Assembly: GCA_949318235.1 (NCBI GenBank)
Contig: OX439127.1
Coordinates: forward strand, 3,267,981-3,331,980
DNA: 64,000 nucleotides
From: Ecdyonurus torrentis
Lineage: Eukaryota > Arthropoda > Insecta > Ephemeroptera > Heptageniidae
Reading direction: 5' to 3'
Below, piece by piece: positions 20,356 through 35,300 of this stretch. The notes under the pieces were generated by a model, which was not told the origin of the DNA, made no database searches, and saw nothing but the letters and a program-made list of their open reading frames with translations. Every line of letters starts with the position of its first letter. Position 1 is the stretch's first letter. A program made the translations under genes and the position numbers.

Positions 20356-23300
20356 ACGTTGTATTTGCGTAGCGTGTGACATTACATATATGCGTCAAAG
20401 CGTAATTTCAAAAAAACCAATTGAAAAACACTTATATTTTGTGAATAACATAGCTTAATTACGGCTTGTATGAATGTTAAACTTGGAAGAATTGATGTAT
20501 TAAAGCGTCCGTATAGTGTATAGAAAATACACCTATTTTCGTGTCTTTAAGTCTAAGTAAATGTAGTAAAATTAATAGTACTGTATGAATAAAATATTGA
20601 AAAAAAAAGTCATAATTTTCTAATTTATATAAATAAACATTTAAAGTATCAGTTATATACAAAATATATTGTAATATTTATAATATTTTTAATTTTATGA
20701 TATATTTTATTTTTTATATATTTAATTTATGATTGTTCAATAGTAATTTGTATAATAATTAGTACTGAAATTGATAAATAATATGAAATCACATGCCTCT
20801 GTAACGTAAATCTAGGGTCGTTTTTGAATATTTTCTGCATTCTGTCTGTTTTCTTCTTTTTGTTGCCAGGCTAGAGCATTGAAAGTGCAGTTATACGTGA
20901 GTTAACTAGGTCATAAGCAGTTGTAGTGCTGGTTTTTCCAAGTTGCCTCGCTCGCCGATCTCCAACCTGCCCGATTATCGTGTTTTACGTTGTATTTGCG
21001 TAGCGTGTGACATTACATATATGCGTCAAAGCGTAATTTCAAAAAAACCAATTGAAAAACACTTATATTTTGTGAATAACATAGCTTAATTACGGCTTGT
21101 ATGAATGTTAAACTTGGAAGAATTGATGTATTAAAGCGTCCGTATAGTGTATAGAAAATACACCTATTTTCGTGTCTTTAAGTCTAAGTAAATGTAGTAA
21201 AATTAATAGTACTGTATGAATAAAATATTGAAAAAAAAAGTCATAATTTTCTAATTTATATAAATAAACATTTAAAGTATCAGTTATATACAAAATATAT
21301 TGTAATATTTATAATATTTTTAATTTTATGATATATTTTATTTTTTATATATTTAATTTATGATTGTTCAATAGTAATTTGTATAATAATTAGTACTGAA
21401 ATTGATAAATAATATGAAATCACATGCCTCTGTAACGTAAATCTAGGGTCGTTTTTGAATATTTTCTGCATTCTGTCTGTTTTCTTCTTTTTGTTGCCAG
21501 GCTAGAGCATTGAAAGTGCAGTTATACGTGAGTTAACTAGGTCATAAGCAGTTGTAGTGCTGGTTTTTCCAAGTTGCCTCGCTCGCCGATCTCCAACCTG
21601 CCCGATTATCGTGTTTTACGTTGTATTTGCGTAGCGTGTGACATTACATATATGCGTCAAAGCGTAATTTCAAAAAAACCAATTGAAAAACACTTATATT
21701 TTGTGAATAACATAGCTTAATTACGGCTTGTATGAATGTTAAACTTGGAAGAATTGATGTATTAAAGCGTCCGTATAGTGTATAGAAAATACACCTATTT
21801 TCGTGTCTTTAAGTCTAAGTAAATGTAGTAAAATTAATAGTACTGTATGAATAAAATATTGAAAAAAAAAGTCATAATTTTCTAATTTATATAAATAAAC
21901 ATTTAAAGTATCAGTTATATACAAAATATATTGTAATATTTATAATATTTTTAATTTTATGATATATTTTATTTTTTATATATTTAATTTATGATTGTTC
22001 AATAGTAATTTGTATAATAATTAGTACTGAAATTGATAAATAATATGAAATCACATGCCTCTGTAACGTAAATCTAGGGTCGTTTTTGAATATTTTCTGC
22101 ATTCTGTCTGTTTTCTTCTTTTTGTTGCCAGGCTAGAGCATTGAAAGTGCAGTTATACGTGAGTTAACTAGGTCATAAGCAGTTGTAGTGCTGGTTTTTC
22201 CAAGTTGCCTCGCTCGCCGATCTCCAACCTGCCCGATTATCGTGTTTTACGTTGTATTTGCGTAGCGTGTGACATTACATATATGCGTCAAAGCGTAATT
22301 TCAAAAAAACCAATTGAAAAACACTTATATTTTGTGAATAACATAGCTTAATTACGGCTTGTATGAATGTTAAACTTGGAAGAATTGATGTATTAAAGCG
22401 TCCGTATAGTGTATAGAAAATACACCTATTTTCGTGTCTTTAAGTCTAAGTAAATGTAGTAAAATTAATAGTACTGTATGAATAAAATATTGAAAAAAAA
22501 AGTCATAATTTTCTAATTTATATAAATAAACATTTAAAGTATCAGTTATATACAAAATATATTGTAATATTTATAATATTTTTAATTTTATGATATATTT
22601 TATTTTTTATATATTTAATTTATGATTGTTCAATAGTAATTTGTATAATAATTAGTACTGAAATTGATAAATAATATGAAATCACATGCCTCTGTAACGT
22701 AAATCTAGGGTCGTTTTTGAATATTTTCTGCATTCTGTCTGTTTTCTTCTTTTTGTTGCCAGGCTAGAGCATTGAAAGTGCAGTTATACGTGAGTTAACT
22801 AGGTCATAAGCAGTTGTAGTGCTGGTTTTTCCAAGTTGCCTCGCTCGCCGATCTCCAACCTGCCCGATTATCGTGTTTTACGTTGTATTTGCGTAGCGTG
22901 TGACATTACATATATGCGTCAAAGCGTAATTTCAAAAAAACCAATTGAAAAACACTTATATTTTGTGAATAACATAGCTTAATTACGGCTTGTATGAATG
23001 TTAAACTTGGAAGAATTGATGTATTAAAGCGTCCGTATAGTGTATAGAAAATACACCTATTTTCGTGTCTTTAAGTCTAAGTAAATGTAGTAAAATTAAT
23101 AGTACTGTATGAATAAAATATTGAAAAAAAAAGTCATAATTTTCTAATTTATATAAATAAACATTTAAAGTATCAGTTATATACAAAATATATTGTAATA
23201 TTTATAATATTTTTAATTTTATGATATATTTTATTTTTTATATATTTAATTTATGATTGTTCAATAGTAATTTGTATAATAATTAGTACTGAAATTGATA

Positions 23301-26300
23301 AATAATATGAAATCACATGCCTCTGTAACGTAAATCTAGGGTCGTTTTTGAATATTTTCTGCATTCTGTCTGTTTTCTTCTTTTTGTTGCCAGGCTAGAG
23401 CATTGAAAGTGCAGTTATACGTGAGTTAACTAGGTCATAAGCAGTTGTAGTGCTGGTTTTTCCAAGTTGCCTCGCTCGCCGATCTCCAACCTGCCCGATT
23501 ATCGTGTTTTACGTTGTATTTGCGTAGCGTGTGACATTACATATATGCGTCAAAGCGTAATTTCAAAAAAACCAATTGAAAAACACTTATATTTTGTGAA
23601 TAACATAGCTTAATTACGGCTTGTATGAATGTTAAACTTGGAAGAATTGATGTATTAAAGCGTCCGTATAGTGTATAGAAAATACACCTATTTTCGTGTC
23701 TTTAAGTCTAAGTAAATGTAGTAAAATTAATAGTACTGTATGAATAAAATATTGAAAAAAAAAGTCATAATTTTCTAATTTATATAAATAAACATTTAAA
23801 GTATCAGTTATATACAAAATATATTGTAATATTTATAATATTTTTAATTTTATGATATATTTTATTTTTTATATATTTAATTTATGATTGTTCAATAGTA
23901 ATTTGTATAATAATTAGTACTGAAATTGATAAATAATATGAAATCACATGCCTCTGTAACGTAAATCTAGGGTCGTTTTTGAATATTTTCTGCATTCTGT
24001 CTGTTTTCTTCTTTTTGTTGCCAGGCTAGAGCATTGAAAGTGCAGTTATACGTGAGTTAACTAGGTCATAAGCAGTTGTAGTGCTGGTTTTTCCAAGTTG
24101 CCTCGCTCGCCGATCTCCAACCTGCCCGATTATCGTGTTTTACGTTGTATTTGCGTAGCGTGTGACATTACATATATGCGTCAAAGCGTAATTTCAAAAA
24201 AACCAATTGAAAAACACTTATATTTTGTGAATAACATAGCTTAATTACGGCTTGTATGAATGTTAAACTTGGAAGAATTGATGTATTAAAGCGTCCGTAT
24301 AGTGTATAGAAAATACACCTATTTTCGTGTCTTTAAGTCTAAGTAAATGTAGTAAAATTAATAGTACTGTATGAATAAAATATTGAAAAAAAAAGTCATA
24401 ATTTTCTAATTTATATAAATAAACATTTAAAGTATCAGTTATATACAAAATATATTGTAATATTTATAATATTTTTAATTTTATGATATATTTTATTTTT
24501 TATATATTTAATTTATGATTGTTCAATAGTAATTTGTATAATAATTAGTACTGAAATTGATAAATAATATGAAATCACATGCCTCTGTAACGTAAATCTA
24601 GGGTCGTTTTTGAATATTTTCTGCATTCTGTCTGTTTTCTTCTTTTTGTTGCCAGGCTAGAGCATTGAAAGTGCAGTTATACGTGAGTTAACTAGGTCAT
24701 AAGCAGTTGTAGTGCTGGTTTTTCCAAGTTGCCTCGCTCGCCGATCTCCAACCTGCCCGATTATCGTGTTTTACGTTGTATTTGCGTAGCGTGTGACATT
24801 ACATATATGCGTCAAAGCGTAATTTCAAAAAAACCAATTGAAAAACACTTATATTTTGTGAATAACATAGCTTAATTACGGCTTGTATGAATGTTAAACT
24901 TGGAAGAATTGATGTATTAAAGCGTCCGTATAGTGTATAGAAAATACACCTATTTTCGTGTCTTTAAGTCTAAGTAAATGTAGTAAAATTAATAGTACTG
25001 TATGAATAAAATATTGAAAAAAAAAGTCATAATTTTCTAATTTATATAAATAAACATTTAAAGTATCAGTTATATACAAAATATATTGTAATATTTATAA
25101 TATTTTTAATTTTATGATATATTTTATTTTTTATATATTTAATTTATGATTGTTCAATAGTAATTTGTATAATAATTAGTACTGAAATTGATAAATAATA
25201 TGAAATCACATGCCTCTGTAACGTAAATCTAGGGTCGTTTTTGAATATTTTCTGCATTCTGTCTGTTTTCTTCTTTTTGTTGCCAGGCTAGAGCATTGAA
25301 AGTGCAGTTATACGTGAGTTAACTAGGTCATAAGCAGTTGTAGTGCTGGTTTTTCCAAGTTGCCTCGCTCGCCGATCTCCAACCTGCCCGATTATCGTGT
25401 TTTACGTTGTATTTGCGTAGCGTGTGACATTACATATATGCGTCAAAGCGTAATTTCAAAAAAACCAATTGAAAAACACTTATATTTTGTGAATAACATA
25501 GCTTAATTACGGCTTGTATGAATGTTAAACTTGGAAGAATTGATGTATTAAAGCGTCCGTATAGTGTATAGAAAATACACCTATTTTCGTGTCTTTAAGT
25601 CTAAGTAAATGTAGTAAAATTAATAGTACTGTATGAATAAAATATTGAAAAAAAAAGTCATAATTTTCTAATTTATATAAATAAACATTTAAAGTATCAG
25701 TTATATACAAAATATATTGTAATATTTATAATATTTTTAATTTTATGATATATTTTATTTTTTATATATTTAATTTATGATTGTTCAATAGTAATTTGTA
25801 TAATAATTAGTACTGAAATTGATAAATAATATGAAATCACATGCCTCTGTAACGTAAATCTAGGGTCGTTTTTGAATATTTTCTGCATTCTGTCTGTTTT
25901 CTTCTTTTTGTTGCCAGGCTAGAGCATTGAAAGTGCAGTTATACGTGAGTTAACTAGGTCATAAGCAGTTGTAGTGCTGGTTTTTCCAAGTTGCCTCGCT
26001 CGCCGATCTCCAACCTGCCCGATTATCGTGTTTTACGTTGTATTTGCGTAGCGTGTGACATTACATATATGCGTCAAAGCGTAATTTCAAAAAAACCAAT
26101 TGAAAAACACTTATATTTTGTGAATAACATAGCTTAATTACGGCTTGTATGAATGTTAAACTTGGAAGAATTGATGTATTAAAGCGTCCGTATAGTGTAT
26201 AGAAAATACACCTATTTTCGTGTCTTTAAGTCTAAGTAAATGTAGTAAAATTAATAGTACTGTATGAATAAAATATTGAAAAAAAAAGTCATAATTTTCT

Positions 26301-29300
26301 AATTTATATAAATAAACATTTAAAGTATCAGTTATATACAAAATATATTGTAATATTTATAATATTTTTAATTTTATGATATATTTTATTTTTTATATAT
26401 TTAATTTATGATTGTTCAATAGTAATTTGTATAATAATTAGTACTGAAATTGATAAATAATATGAAATCACATGCCTCTGTAACGTAAATCTAGGGTCGT
26501 TTTTGAATATTTTCTGCATTCTGTCTGTTTTCTTCTTTTTGTTGCCAGGCTAGAGCATTGAAAGTGCAGTTATACGTGAGTTAACTAGGTCATAAGCAGT
26601 TGTAGTGCTGGTTTTTCCAAGTTGCCTCGCTCGCCGATCTCCAACCTGCCCGATTATCGTGTTTTACGTTGTATTTGCGTAGCGTGTGACATTACATATA
26701 TGCGTCAAAGCGTAATTTCAAAAAAACCAATTGAAAAACACTTATATTTTGTGAATAACATAGCTTAATTACGGCTTGTATGAATGTTAAACTTGGAAGA
26801 ATTGATGTATTAAAGCGTCCGTATAGTGTATAGAAAATACACCTATTTTCGTGTCTTTAAGTCTAAGTAAATGTAGTAAAATTAATAGTACTGTATGAAT
26901 AAAATATTGAAAAAAAAAGTCATAATTTTCTAATTTATATAAATAAACATTTAAAGTATCAGTTATATACAAAATATATTGTAATATTTATAATATTTTT
27001 AATTTTATGATATATTTTATTTTTTATATATTTAATTTATGATTGTTCAATAGTAATTTGTATAATAATTAGTACTGAAATTGATAAATAATATGAAATC
27101 ACATGCCTCTGTAACGTAAATCTAGGGTCGTTTTTGAATATTTTCTGCATTCTGTCTGTTTTCTTCTTTTTGTTGCCAGGCTAGAGCATTGAAAGTGCAG
27201 TTATACGTGAGTTAACTAGGTCATAAGCAGTTGTAGTGCTGGTTTTTCCAAGTTGCCTCGCTCGCCGATCTCCAACCTGCCCGATTATCGTGTTTTACGT
27301 TGTATTTGCGTAGCGTGTGACATTACATATATGCGTCAAAGCGTAATTTCAAAAAAACCAATTGAAAAACACTTATATTTTGTGAATAACATAGCTTAAT
27401 TACGGCTTGTATGAATGTTAAACTTGGAAGAATTGATGTATTAAAGCGTCCGTATAGTGTATAGAAAATACACCTATTTTCGTGTCTTTAAGTCTAAGTA
27501 AATGTAGTAAAATTAATAGTACTGTATGAATAAAATATTGAAAAAAAAAGTCATAATTTTCTAATTTATATAAATAAACATTTAAAGTATCAGTTATATA
27601 CAAAATATATTGTAATATTTATAATATTTTTAATTTTATGATATATTTTATTTTTTATATATTTAATTTATGATTGTTCAATAGTAATTTGTATAATAAT
27701 TAGTACTGAAATTGATAAATAATATGAAATCACATGCCTCTGTAACGTAAATCTAGGGTCGTTTTTGAATATTTTCTGCATTCTGTCTGTTTTCTTCTTT
27801 TTGTTGCCAGGCTAGAGCATTGAAAGTGCAGTTATACGTGAGTTAACTAGGTCATAAGCAGTTGTAGTGCTGGTTTTTCCAAGTTGCCTCGCTCGCCGAT
27901 CTCCAACCTGCCCGATTATCGTGTTTTACGTTGTATTTGCGTAGCGTGTGACATTACATATATGCGTCAAAGCGTAATTTCAAAAAAACCAATTGAAAAA
28001 CACTTATATTTTGTGAATAACATAGCTTAATTACGGCTTGTATGAATGTTAAACTTGGAAGAATTGATGTATTAAAGCGTCCGTATAGTGTATAGAAAAT
28101 ACACCTATTTTCGTGTCTTTAAGTCTAAGTAAATGTAGTAAAATTAATAGTACTGTATGAATAAAATATTGAAAAAAAAAGTCATAATTTTCTAATTTAT
28201 ATAAATAAACATTTAAAGTATCAGTTATATACAAAATATATTGTAATATTTATAATATTTTTAATTTTATGATATATTTTATTTTTTATATATTTAATTT
28301 ATGATTGTTCAATAGTAATTTGTATAATAATTAGTACTGAAATTGATAAATAATATGAAATCACATGCCTCTGTAACGTAAATCTAGGGTCGTTTTTGAA
28401 TATTTTCTGCATTCTGTCTGTTTTCTTCTTTTTGTTGCCAGGCTAGAGCATTGAAAGTGCAGTTATACGTGAGTTAACTAGGTCATAAGCAGTTGTAGTG
28501 CTGGTTTTTCCAAGTTGCCTCGCTCGCCGATCTCCAACCTGCCCGATTATCGTGTTTTACGTTGTATTTGCGTAGCGTGTGACATTACATATATGCGTCA
28601 AAGCGTAATTTCAAAAAAACCAATTGAAAAACACTTATATTTTGTGAATAACATAGCTTAATTACGGCTTGTATGAATGTTAAACTTGGAAGAATTGATG
28701 TATTAAAGCGTCCGTATAGTGTATAGAAAATACACCTATTTTCGTGTCTTTAAGTCTAAGTAAATGTAGTAAAATTAATAGTACTGTATGAATAAAATAT
28801 TGAAAAAAAAAGTCATAATTTTCTAATTTATATAAATAAACATTTAAAGTATCAGTTATATACAAAATATATTGTAATATTTATAATATTTTTAATTTTA
28901 TGATATATTTTATTTTTTATATATTTAATTTATGATTGTTCAATAGTAATTTGTATAATAATTAGTACTGAAATTGATAAATAATATGAAATCACATGCC
29001 TCTGTAACGTAAATCTAGGGTCGTTTTTGAATATTTTCTGCATTCTGTCTGTTTTCTTCTTTTTGTTGCCAGGCTAGAGCATTGAAAGTGCAGTTATACG
29101 TGAGTTAACTAGGTCATAAGCAGTTGTAGTGCTGGTTTTTCCAAGTTGCCTCGCTCGCCGATCTCCAACCTGCCCGATTATCGTGTTTTACGTTGTATTT
29201 GCGTAGCGTGTGACATTACATATATGCGTCAAAGCGTAATTTCAAAAAAACCAATTGAAAAACACTTATATTTTGTGAATAACATAGCTTAATTACGGCT

Positions 29301-32300
29301 TGTATGAATGTTAAACTTGGAAGAATTGATGTATTAAAGCGTCCGTATAGTGTATAGAAAATACACCTATTTTCGTGTCTTTAAGTCTAAGTAAATGTAG
29401 TAAAATTAATAGTACTGTATGAATAAAATATTGAAAAAAAAAGTCATAATTTTCTAATTTATATAAATAAACATTTAAAGTATCAGTTATATACAAAATA
29501 TATTGTAATATTTATAATATTTTTAATTTTATGATATATTTTATTTTTTATATATTTAATTTATGATTGTTCAATAGTAATTTGTATAATAATTAGTACT
29601 GAAATTGATAAATAATATGAAATCACATGCCTCTGTAACGTAAATCTAGGGTCGTTTTTGAATATTTTCTGCATTCTGTCTGTTTTCTTCTTTTTGTTGC
29701 CAGGCTAGAGCATTGAAAGTGCAGTTATACGTGAGTTAACTAGGTCATAAGCAGTTGTAGTGCTGGTTTTTCCAAGTTGCCTCGCTCGCCGATCTCCAAC
29801 CTGCCCGATTATCGTGTTTTACGTTGTATTTGCGTAGCGTGTGACATTACATATATGCGTCAAAGCGTAATTTCAAAAAAACCAATTGAAAAACACTTAT
29901 ATTTTGTGAATAACATAGCTTAATTACGGCTTGTATGAATGTTAAACTTGGAAGAATTGATGTATTAAAGCGTCCGTATAGTGTATAGAAAATACACCTA
30001 TTTTCGTGTCTTTAAGTCTAAGTAAATGTAGTAAAATTAATAGTACTGTATGAATAAAATATTGAAAAAAAAAGTCATAATTTTCTAATTTATATAAATA
30101 AACATTTAAAGTATCAGTTATATACAAAATATATTGTAATATTTATAATATTTTTAATTTTATGATATATTTTATTTTTTATATATTTAATTTATGATTG
30201 TTCAATAGTAATTTGTATAATAATTAGTACTGAAATTGATAAATAATATGAAATCACATGCCTCTGTAACGTAAATCTAGGGTCGTTTTTGAATATTTTC
30301 TGCATTCTGTCTGTTTTCTTCTTTTTGTTGCCAGGCTAGAGCATTGAAAGTGCAGTTATACGTGAGTTAACTAGGTCATAAGCAGTTGTAGTGCTGGTTT
30401 TTCCAAGTTGCCTCGCTCGCCGATCTCCAACCTGCCCGATTATCGTGTTTTACGTTGTATTTGCGTAGCGTGTGACATTACATATATGCGTCAAAGCGTA
30501 ATTTCAAAAAAACCAATTGAAAAACACTTATATTTTGTGAATAACATAGCTTAATTACGGCTTGTATGAATGTTAAACTTGGAAGAATTGATGTATTAAA
30601 GCGTCCGTATAGTGTATAGAAAATACACCTATTTTCGTGTCTTTAAGTCTAAGTAAATGTAGTAAAATTAATAGTACTGTATGAATAAAATATTGAAAAA
30701 AAAAGTCATAATTTTCTAATTTATATAAATAAACATTTAAAGTATCAGTTATATACAAAATATATTGTAATATTTATAATATTTTTAATTTTATGATATA
30801 TTTTATTTTTTATATATTTAATTTATGATTGTTCAATAGTAATTTGTATAATAATTAGTACTGAAATTGATAAATAATATGAAATCACATGCCTCTGTAA
30901 CGTAAATCTAGGGTCGTTTTTGAATATTTTCTGCATTCTGTCTGTTTTCTTCTTTTTGTTGCCAGGCTAGAGCATTGAAAGTGCAGTTATACGTGAGTTA
31001 ACTAGGTCATAAGCAGTTGTAGTGCTGGTTTTTCCAAGTTGCCTCGCTCGCCGATCTCCAACCTGCCCGATTATCGTGTTTTACGTTGTATTTGCGTAGC
31101 GTGTGACATTACATATATGCGTCAAAGCGTAATTTCAAAAAAACCAATTGAAAAACACTTATATTTTGTGAATAACATAGCTTAATTACGGCTTGTATGA
31201 ATGTTAAACTTGGAAGAATTGATGTATTAAAGCGTCCGTATAGTGTATAGAAAATACACCTATTTTCGTGTCTTTAAGTCTAAGTAAATGTAGTAAAATT
31301 AATAGTACTGTATGAATAAAATATTGAAAAAAAAAGTCATAATTTTCTAATTTATATAAATAAACATTTAAAGTATCAGTTATATACAAAATATATTGTA
31401 ATATTTATAATATTTTTAATTTTATGATATATTTTATTTTTTATATATTTAATTTATGATTGTTCAATAGTAATTTGTATAATAATTAGTACTGAAATTG
31501 ATAAATAATATGAAATCACATGCCTCTGTAACGTAAATCTAGGGTCGTTTTTGAATATTTTCTGCATTCTGTCTGTTTTCTTCTTTTTGTTGCCAGGCTA
31601 GAGCATTGAAAGTGCAGTTATACGTGAGTTAACTAGGTCATAAGCAGTTGTAGTGCTGGTTTTTCCAAGTTGCCTCGCTCGCCGATCTCCAACCTGCCCG
31701 ATTATCGTGTTTTACGTTGTATTTGCGTAGCGTGTGACATTACATATATGCGTCAAAGCGTAATTTCAAAAAAACCAATTGAAAAACACTTATATTTTGT
31801 GAATAACATAGCTTAATTACGGCTTGTATGAATGTTAAACTTGGAAGAATTGATGTATTAAAGCGTCCGTATAGTGTATAGAAAATACACCTATTTTCGT
31901 GTCTTTAAGTCTAAGTAAATGTAGTAAAATTAATAGTACTGTATGAATAAAATATTGAAAAAAAAAGTCATAATTTTCTAATTTATATAAATAAACATTT
32001 AAAGTATCAGTTATATACAAAATATATTGTAATATTTATAATATTTTTAATTTTATGATATATTTTATTTTTTATATATTTAATTTATGATTGTTCAATA
32101 GTAATTTGTATAATAATTAGTACTGAAATTGATAAATAATATGAAATCACATGCCTCTGTAACGTAAATCTAGGGTCGTTTTTGAATATTTTCTGCATTC
32201 TGTCTGTTTTCTTCTTTTTGTTGCCAGGCTAGAGCATTGAAAGTGCAGTTATACGTGAGTTAACTAGGTCATAAGCAGTTGTAGTGCTGGTTTTTCCAAG

Positions 32301-35300
32301 TTGCCTCGCTCGCCGATCTCCAACCTGCCCGATTATCGTGTTTTACGTTGTATTTGCGTAGCGTGTGACATTACATATATGCGTCAAAGCGTAATTTCAA
32401 AAAAACCAATTGAAAAACACTTATATTTTGTGAATAACATAGCTTAATTACGGCTTGTATGAATGTTAAACTTGGAAGAATTGATGTATTAAAGCGTCCG
32501 TATAGTGTATAGAAAATACACCTATTTTCGTGTCTTTAAGTCTAAGTAAATGTAGTAAAATTAATAGTACTGTATGAATAAAATATTGAAAAAAAAAGTC
32601 ATAATTTTCTAATTTATATAAATAAACATTTAAAGTATCAGTTATATACAAAATATATTGTAATATTTATAATATTTTTAATTTTATGATATATTTTATT
32701 TTTTATATATTTAATTTATGATTGTTCAATAGTAATTTGTATAATAATTAGTACTGAAATTGATAAATAATATGAAATCACATGCCTCTGTAACGTAAAT
32801 CTAGGGTCGTTTTTGAATATTTTCTGCATTCTGTCTGTTTTCTTCTTTTTGTTGCCAGGCTAGAGCATTGAAAGTGCAGTTATACGTGAGTTAACTAGGT
32901 CATAAGCAGTTGTAGTGCTGGTTTTTCCAAGTTGCCTCGCTCGCCGATCTCCAACCTGCCCGATTATACGTTGTATTTGCGTAGCGTGTGACATTACATA
33001 TATGCGTCAAAGCGTAATTTCAAAAAAACCAATTGAAAAACACTTATATTTTGTGAATAACATAGCTTAATTACGGCTTGTATGAATGTTAAACTTGGAA
33101 GAATTGATGTATTAAAGCGTCCGTATAGTGTATAGAAAATACACCTATTTTCGTGTCTTTAAGTCTAAGTAAATGTAGTAAAATTAATAGTACTGTATGA
33201 ATAAAATATTGAAAAAAAAAGTCATAATTTTCTAATTTATATAAATAAACATTTAAAGTATCAGTTATATACAAAATATATTGTAATATTTATAATATTT
33301 TTAATTTTATGATATATTTTATTTTTTATATATTTAATTTATGATTGTTCAATAGTAATTTGTATAATAATTAGTACTGAAATTGATAAATAATATGAAA
33401 TCACATGCCTCTGTAACGTAAATCTAGGGTCGTTTTTGAATATTTTCTGCATTCTGTCTGTTTTCTTCTTTTTGTTGCCAGGCTAGAGCATTGAAAGTGC
33501 AGTTATACGTGAGTTAACTAGGTCATAAGCAGTTGTAGTGCTGGTTTTTCCAAGTTGCCTCGCTCGCCGATCTCCAACCTGCCCGATTATCGTGTTTTAC
33601 GTTGTATTTGCGTAGCGTGTGACATTACATATATGCGTCAAAGCGTAATTTCAAAAAAACCAATTGAAAAACACTTATATTTTGTGAATAACATAGCTTA
33701 ATTACGGCTTGTATGAATGTTAAACTTGGAAGAATTGATGTATTAAAGCGTCCGTATAGTGTATAGAAAATACACCTATTTTCGTGTCTTTAAGTCTAAG
33801 TAAATGTAGTAAAATTAATAGTACTGTATGAATAAAATATTGAAAAAAAAAGTCATAATTTTCTAATTTATATAAATAAACATTTAAAGTATCAGTTATA
33901 TACAAAATATATTGTAATATTTATAATATTTTTAATTTTATGATATATTTTATTTTTTATATATTTAATTTATGATTGTTCAATAGTAATTTGTATAATA
34001 ATTAGTACTGAAATTGATAAATAATATGAAATCACATGCCTCTGTAACGTAAATCTAGGGTCGTTTTTGAATATTTTCTGCATTCTGTCTGTTTTCTTCT
34101 TTTTGTTGCCAGGCTAGAGCATTGAAAGTGCAGTTATACGTGAGTTAACTAGGTCATAAGCAGTTGTAGTGCTGGTTTTTCCAAGTTGCCTCGCTCGCCG
34201 ATCTCCAACCTGCCCGATTATCGTGTTTTACGTTGTATTTGCGTAGCGTGTGACATTACATATATGCGTCAAAGCGTAATTTCAAAAAAACCAATTGAAA
34301 AACACTTATATTTTGTGAATAACATAGCTTAATTACGGCTTGTATGAATGTTAAACTTGGAAGAATTGATGTATTAAAGCGTCCGTATAGTGTATAGAAA
34401 ATACACCTATTTTCGTGTCTTTAAGTCTAAGTAAATGTAGTAAAATTAATAGTACTGTATGAATAAAATATTGAAAAAAAAAGTCATAATTTTCTAATTT
34501 ATATAAATAAACATTTAAAGTATCAGTTATATACAAAATATATTGTAATATTTATAATATTTTTAATTTTATGATATATTTTATTTTTTATATATTTAAT
34601 TTATGATTGTTCAATAGTAATTTGTATAATAATTAGTACTGAAATTGATAAATAATATGAAATCACATGCCTCTGTAACGTAAATCTAGGGTCGTTTTTG
34701 AATATTTTCTGCATTCTGTCTGTTTTCTTCTTTTTGTTGCCAGGCTAGAGCATTGAAAGTGCAGTTATACGTGAGTTAACTAGGTCATAAGCAGTTGTAG
34801 TGCTGGTTTTTCCAAGTTGCCTCGCTCGCCGATCTCCAACCTGCCCGATTATCGTGTTTTACGTTGTATTTGCGTAGCGTGTGACATTACATATATGCGT
34901 CAAAGCGTAATTTCAAAAAAACCAATTGAAAAACACTTATATTTTGTGAATAACATAGCTTAATTACGGCTTGTATGAATGTTAAACTTGGAAGAATTGA
35001 TGTATTAAAGCGTCCGTATAGTGTATAGAAAATACACCTATTTTCGTGTCTTTAAGTCTAAGTAAATGTAGTAAAATTAATAGTACTGTATGAATAAAAT
35101 ATTGAAAAAAAAAGTCATAATTTTCTAATTTATATAAATAAACATTTAAAGTATCAGTTATATACAAAATATATTGTAATATTTATAATATTTTTAATTT
35201 TATGATATATTTTATTTTTTATATATTTAATTTATGATTGTTCAATAGTAATTTGTATAATAATTAGTACTGAAATTGATAAATAATATGAAATCACATG

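Noticed and set aside
20804..21042. snRNA, spliced-leader, tRNA or 5S gene inside the satellite unit
   Set aside because: I looked for box A/B, Sm-site and snRNA 5' motifs in the GC-balanced part and found no convincing match.
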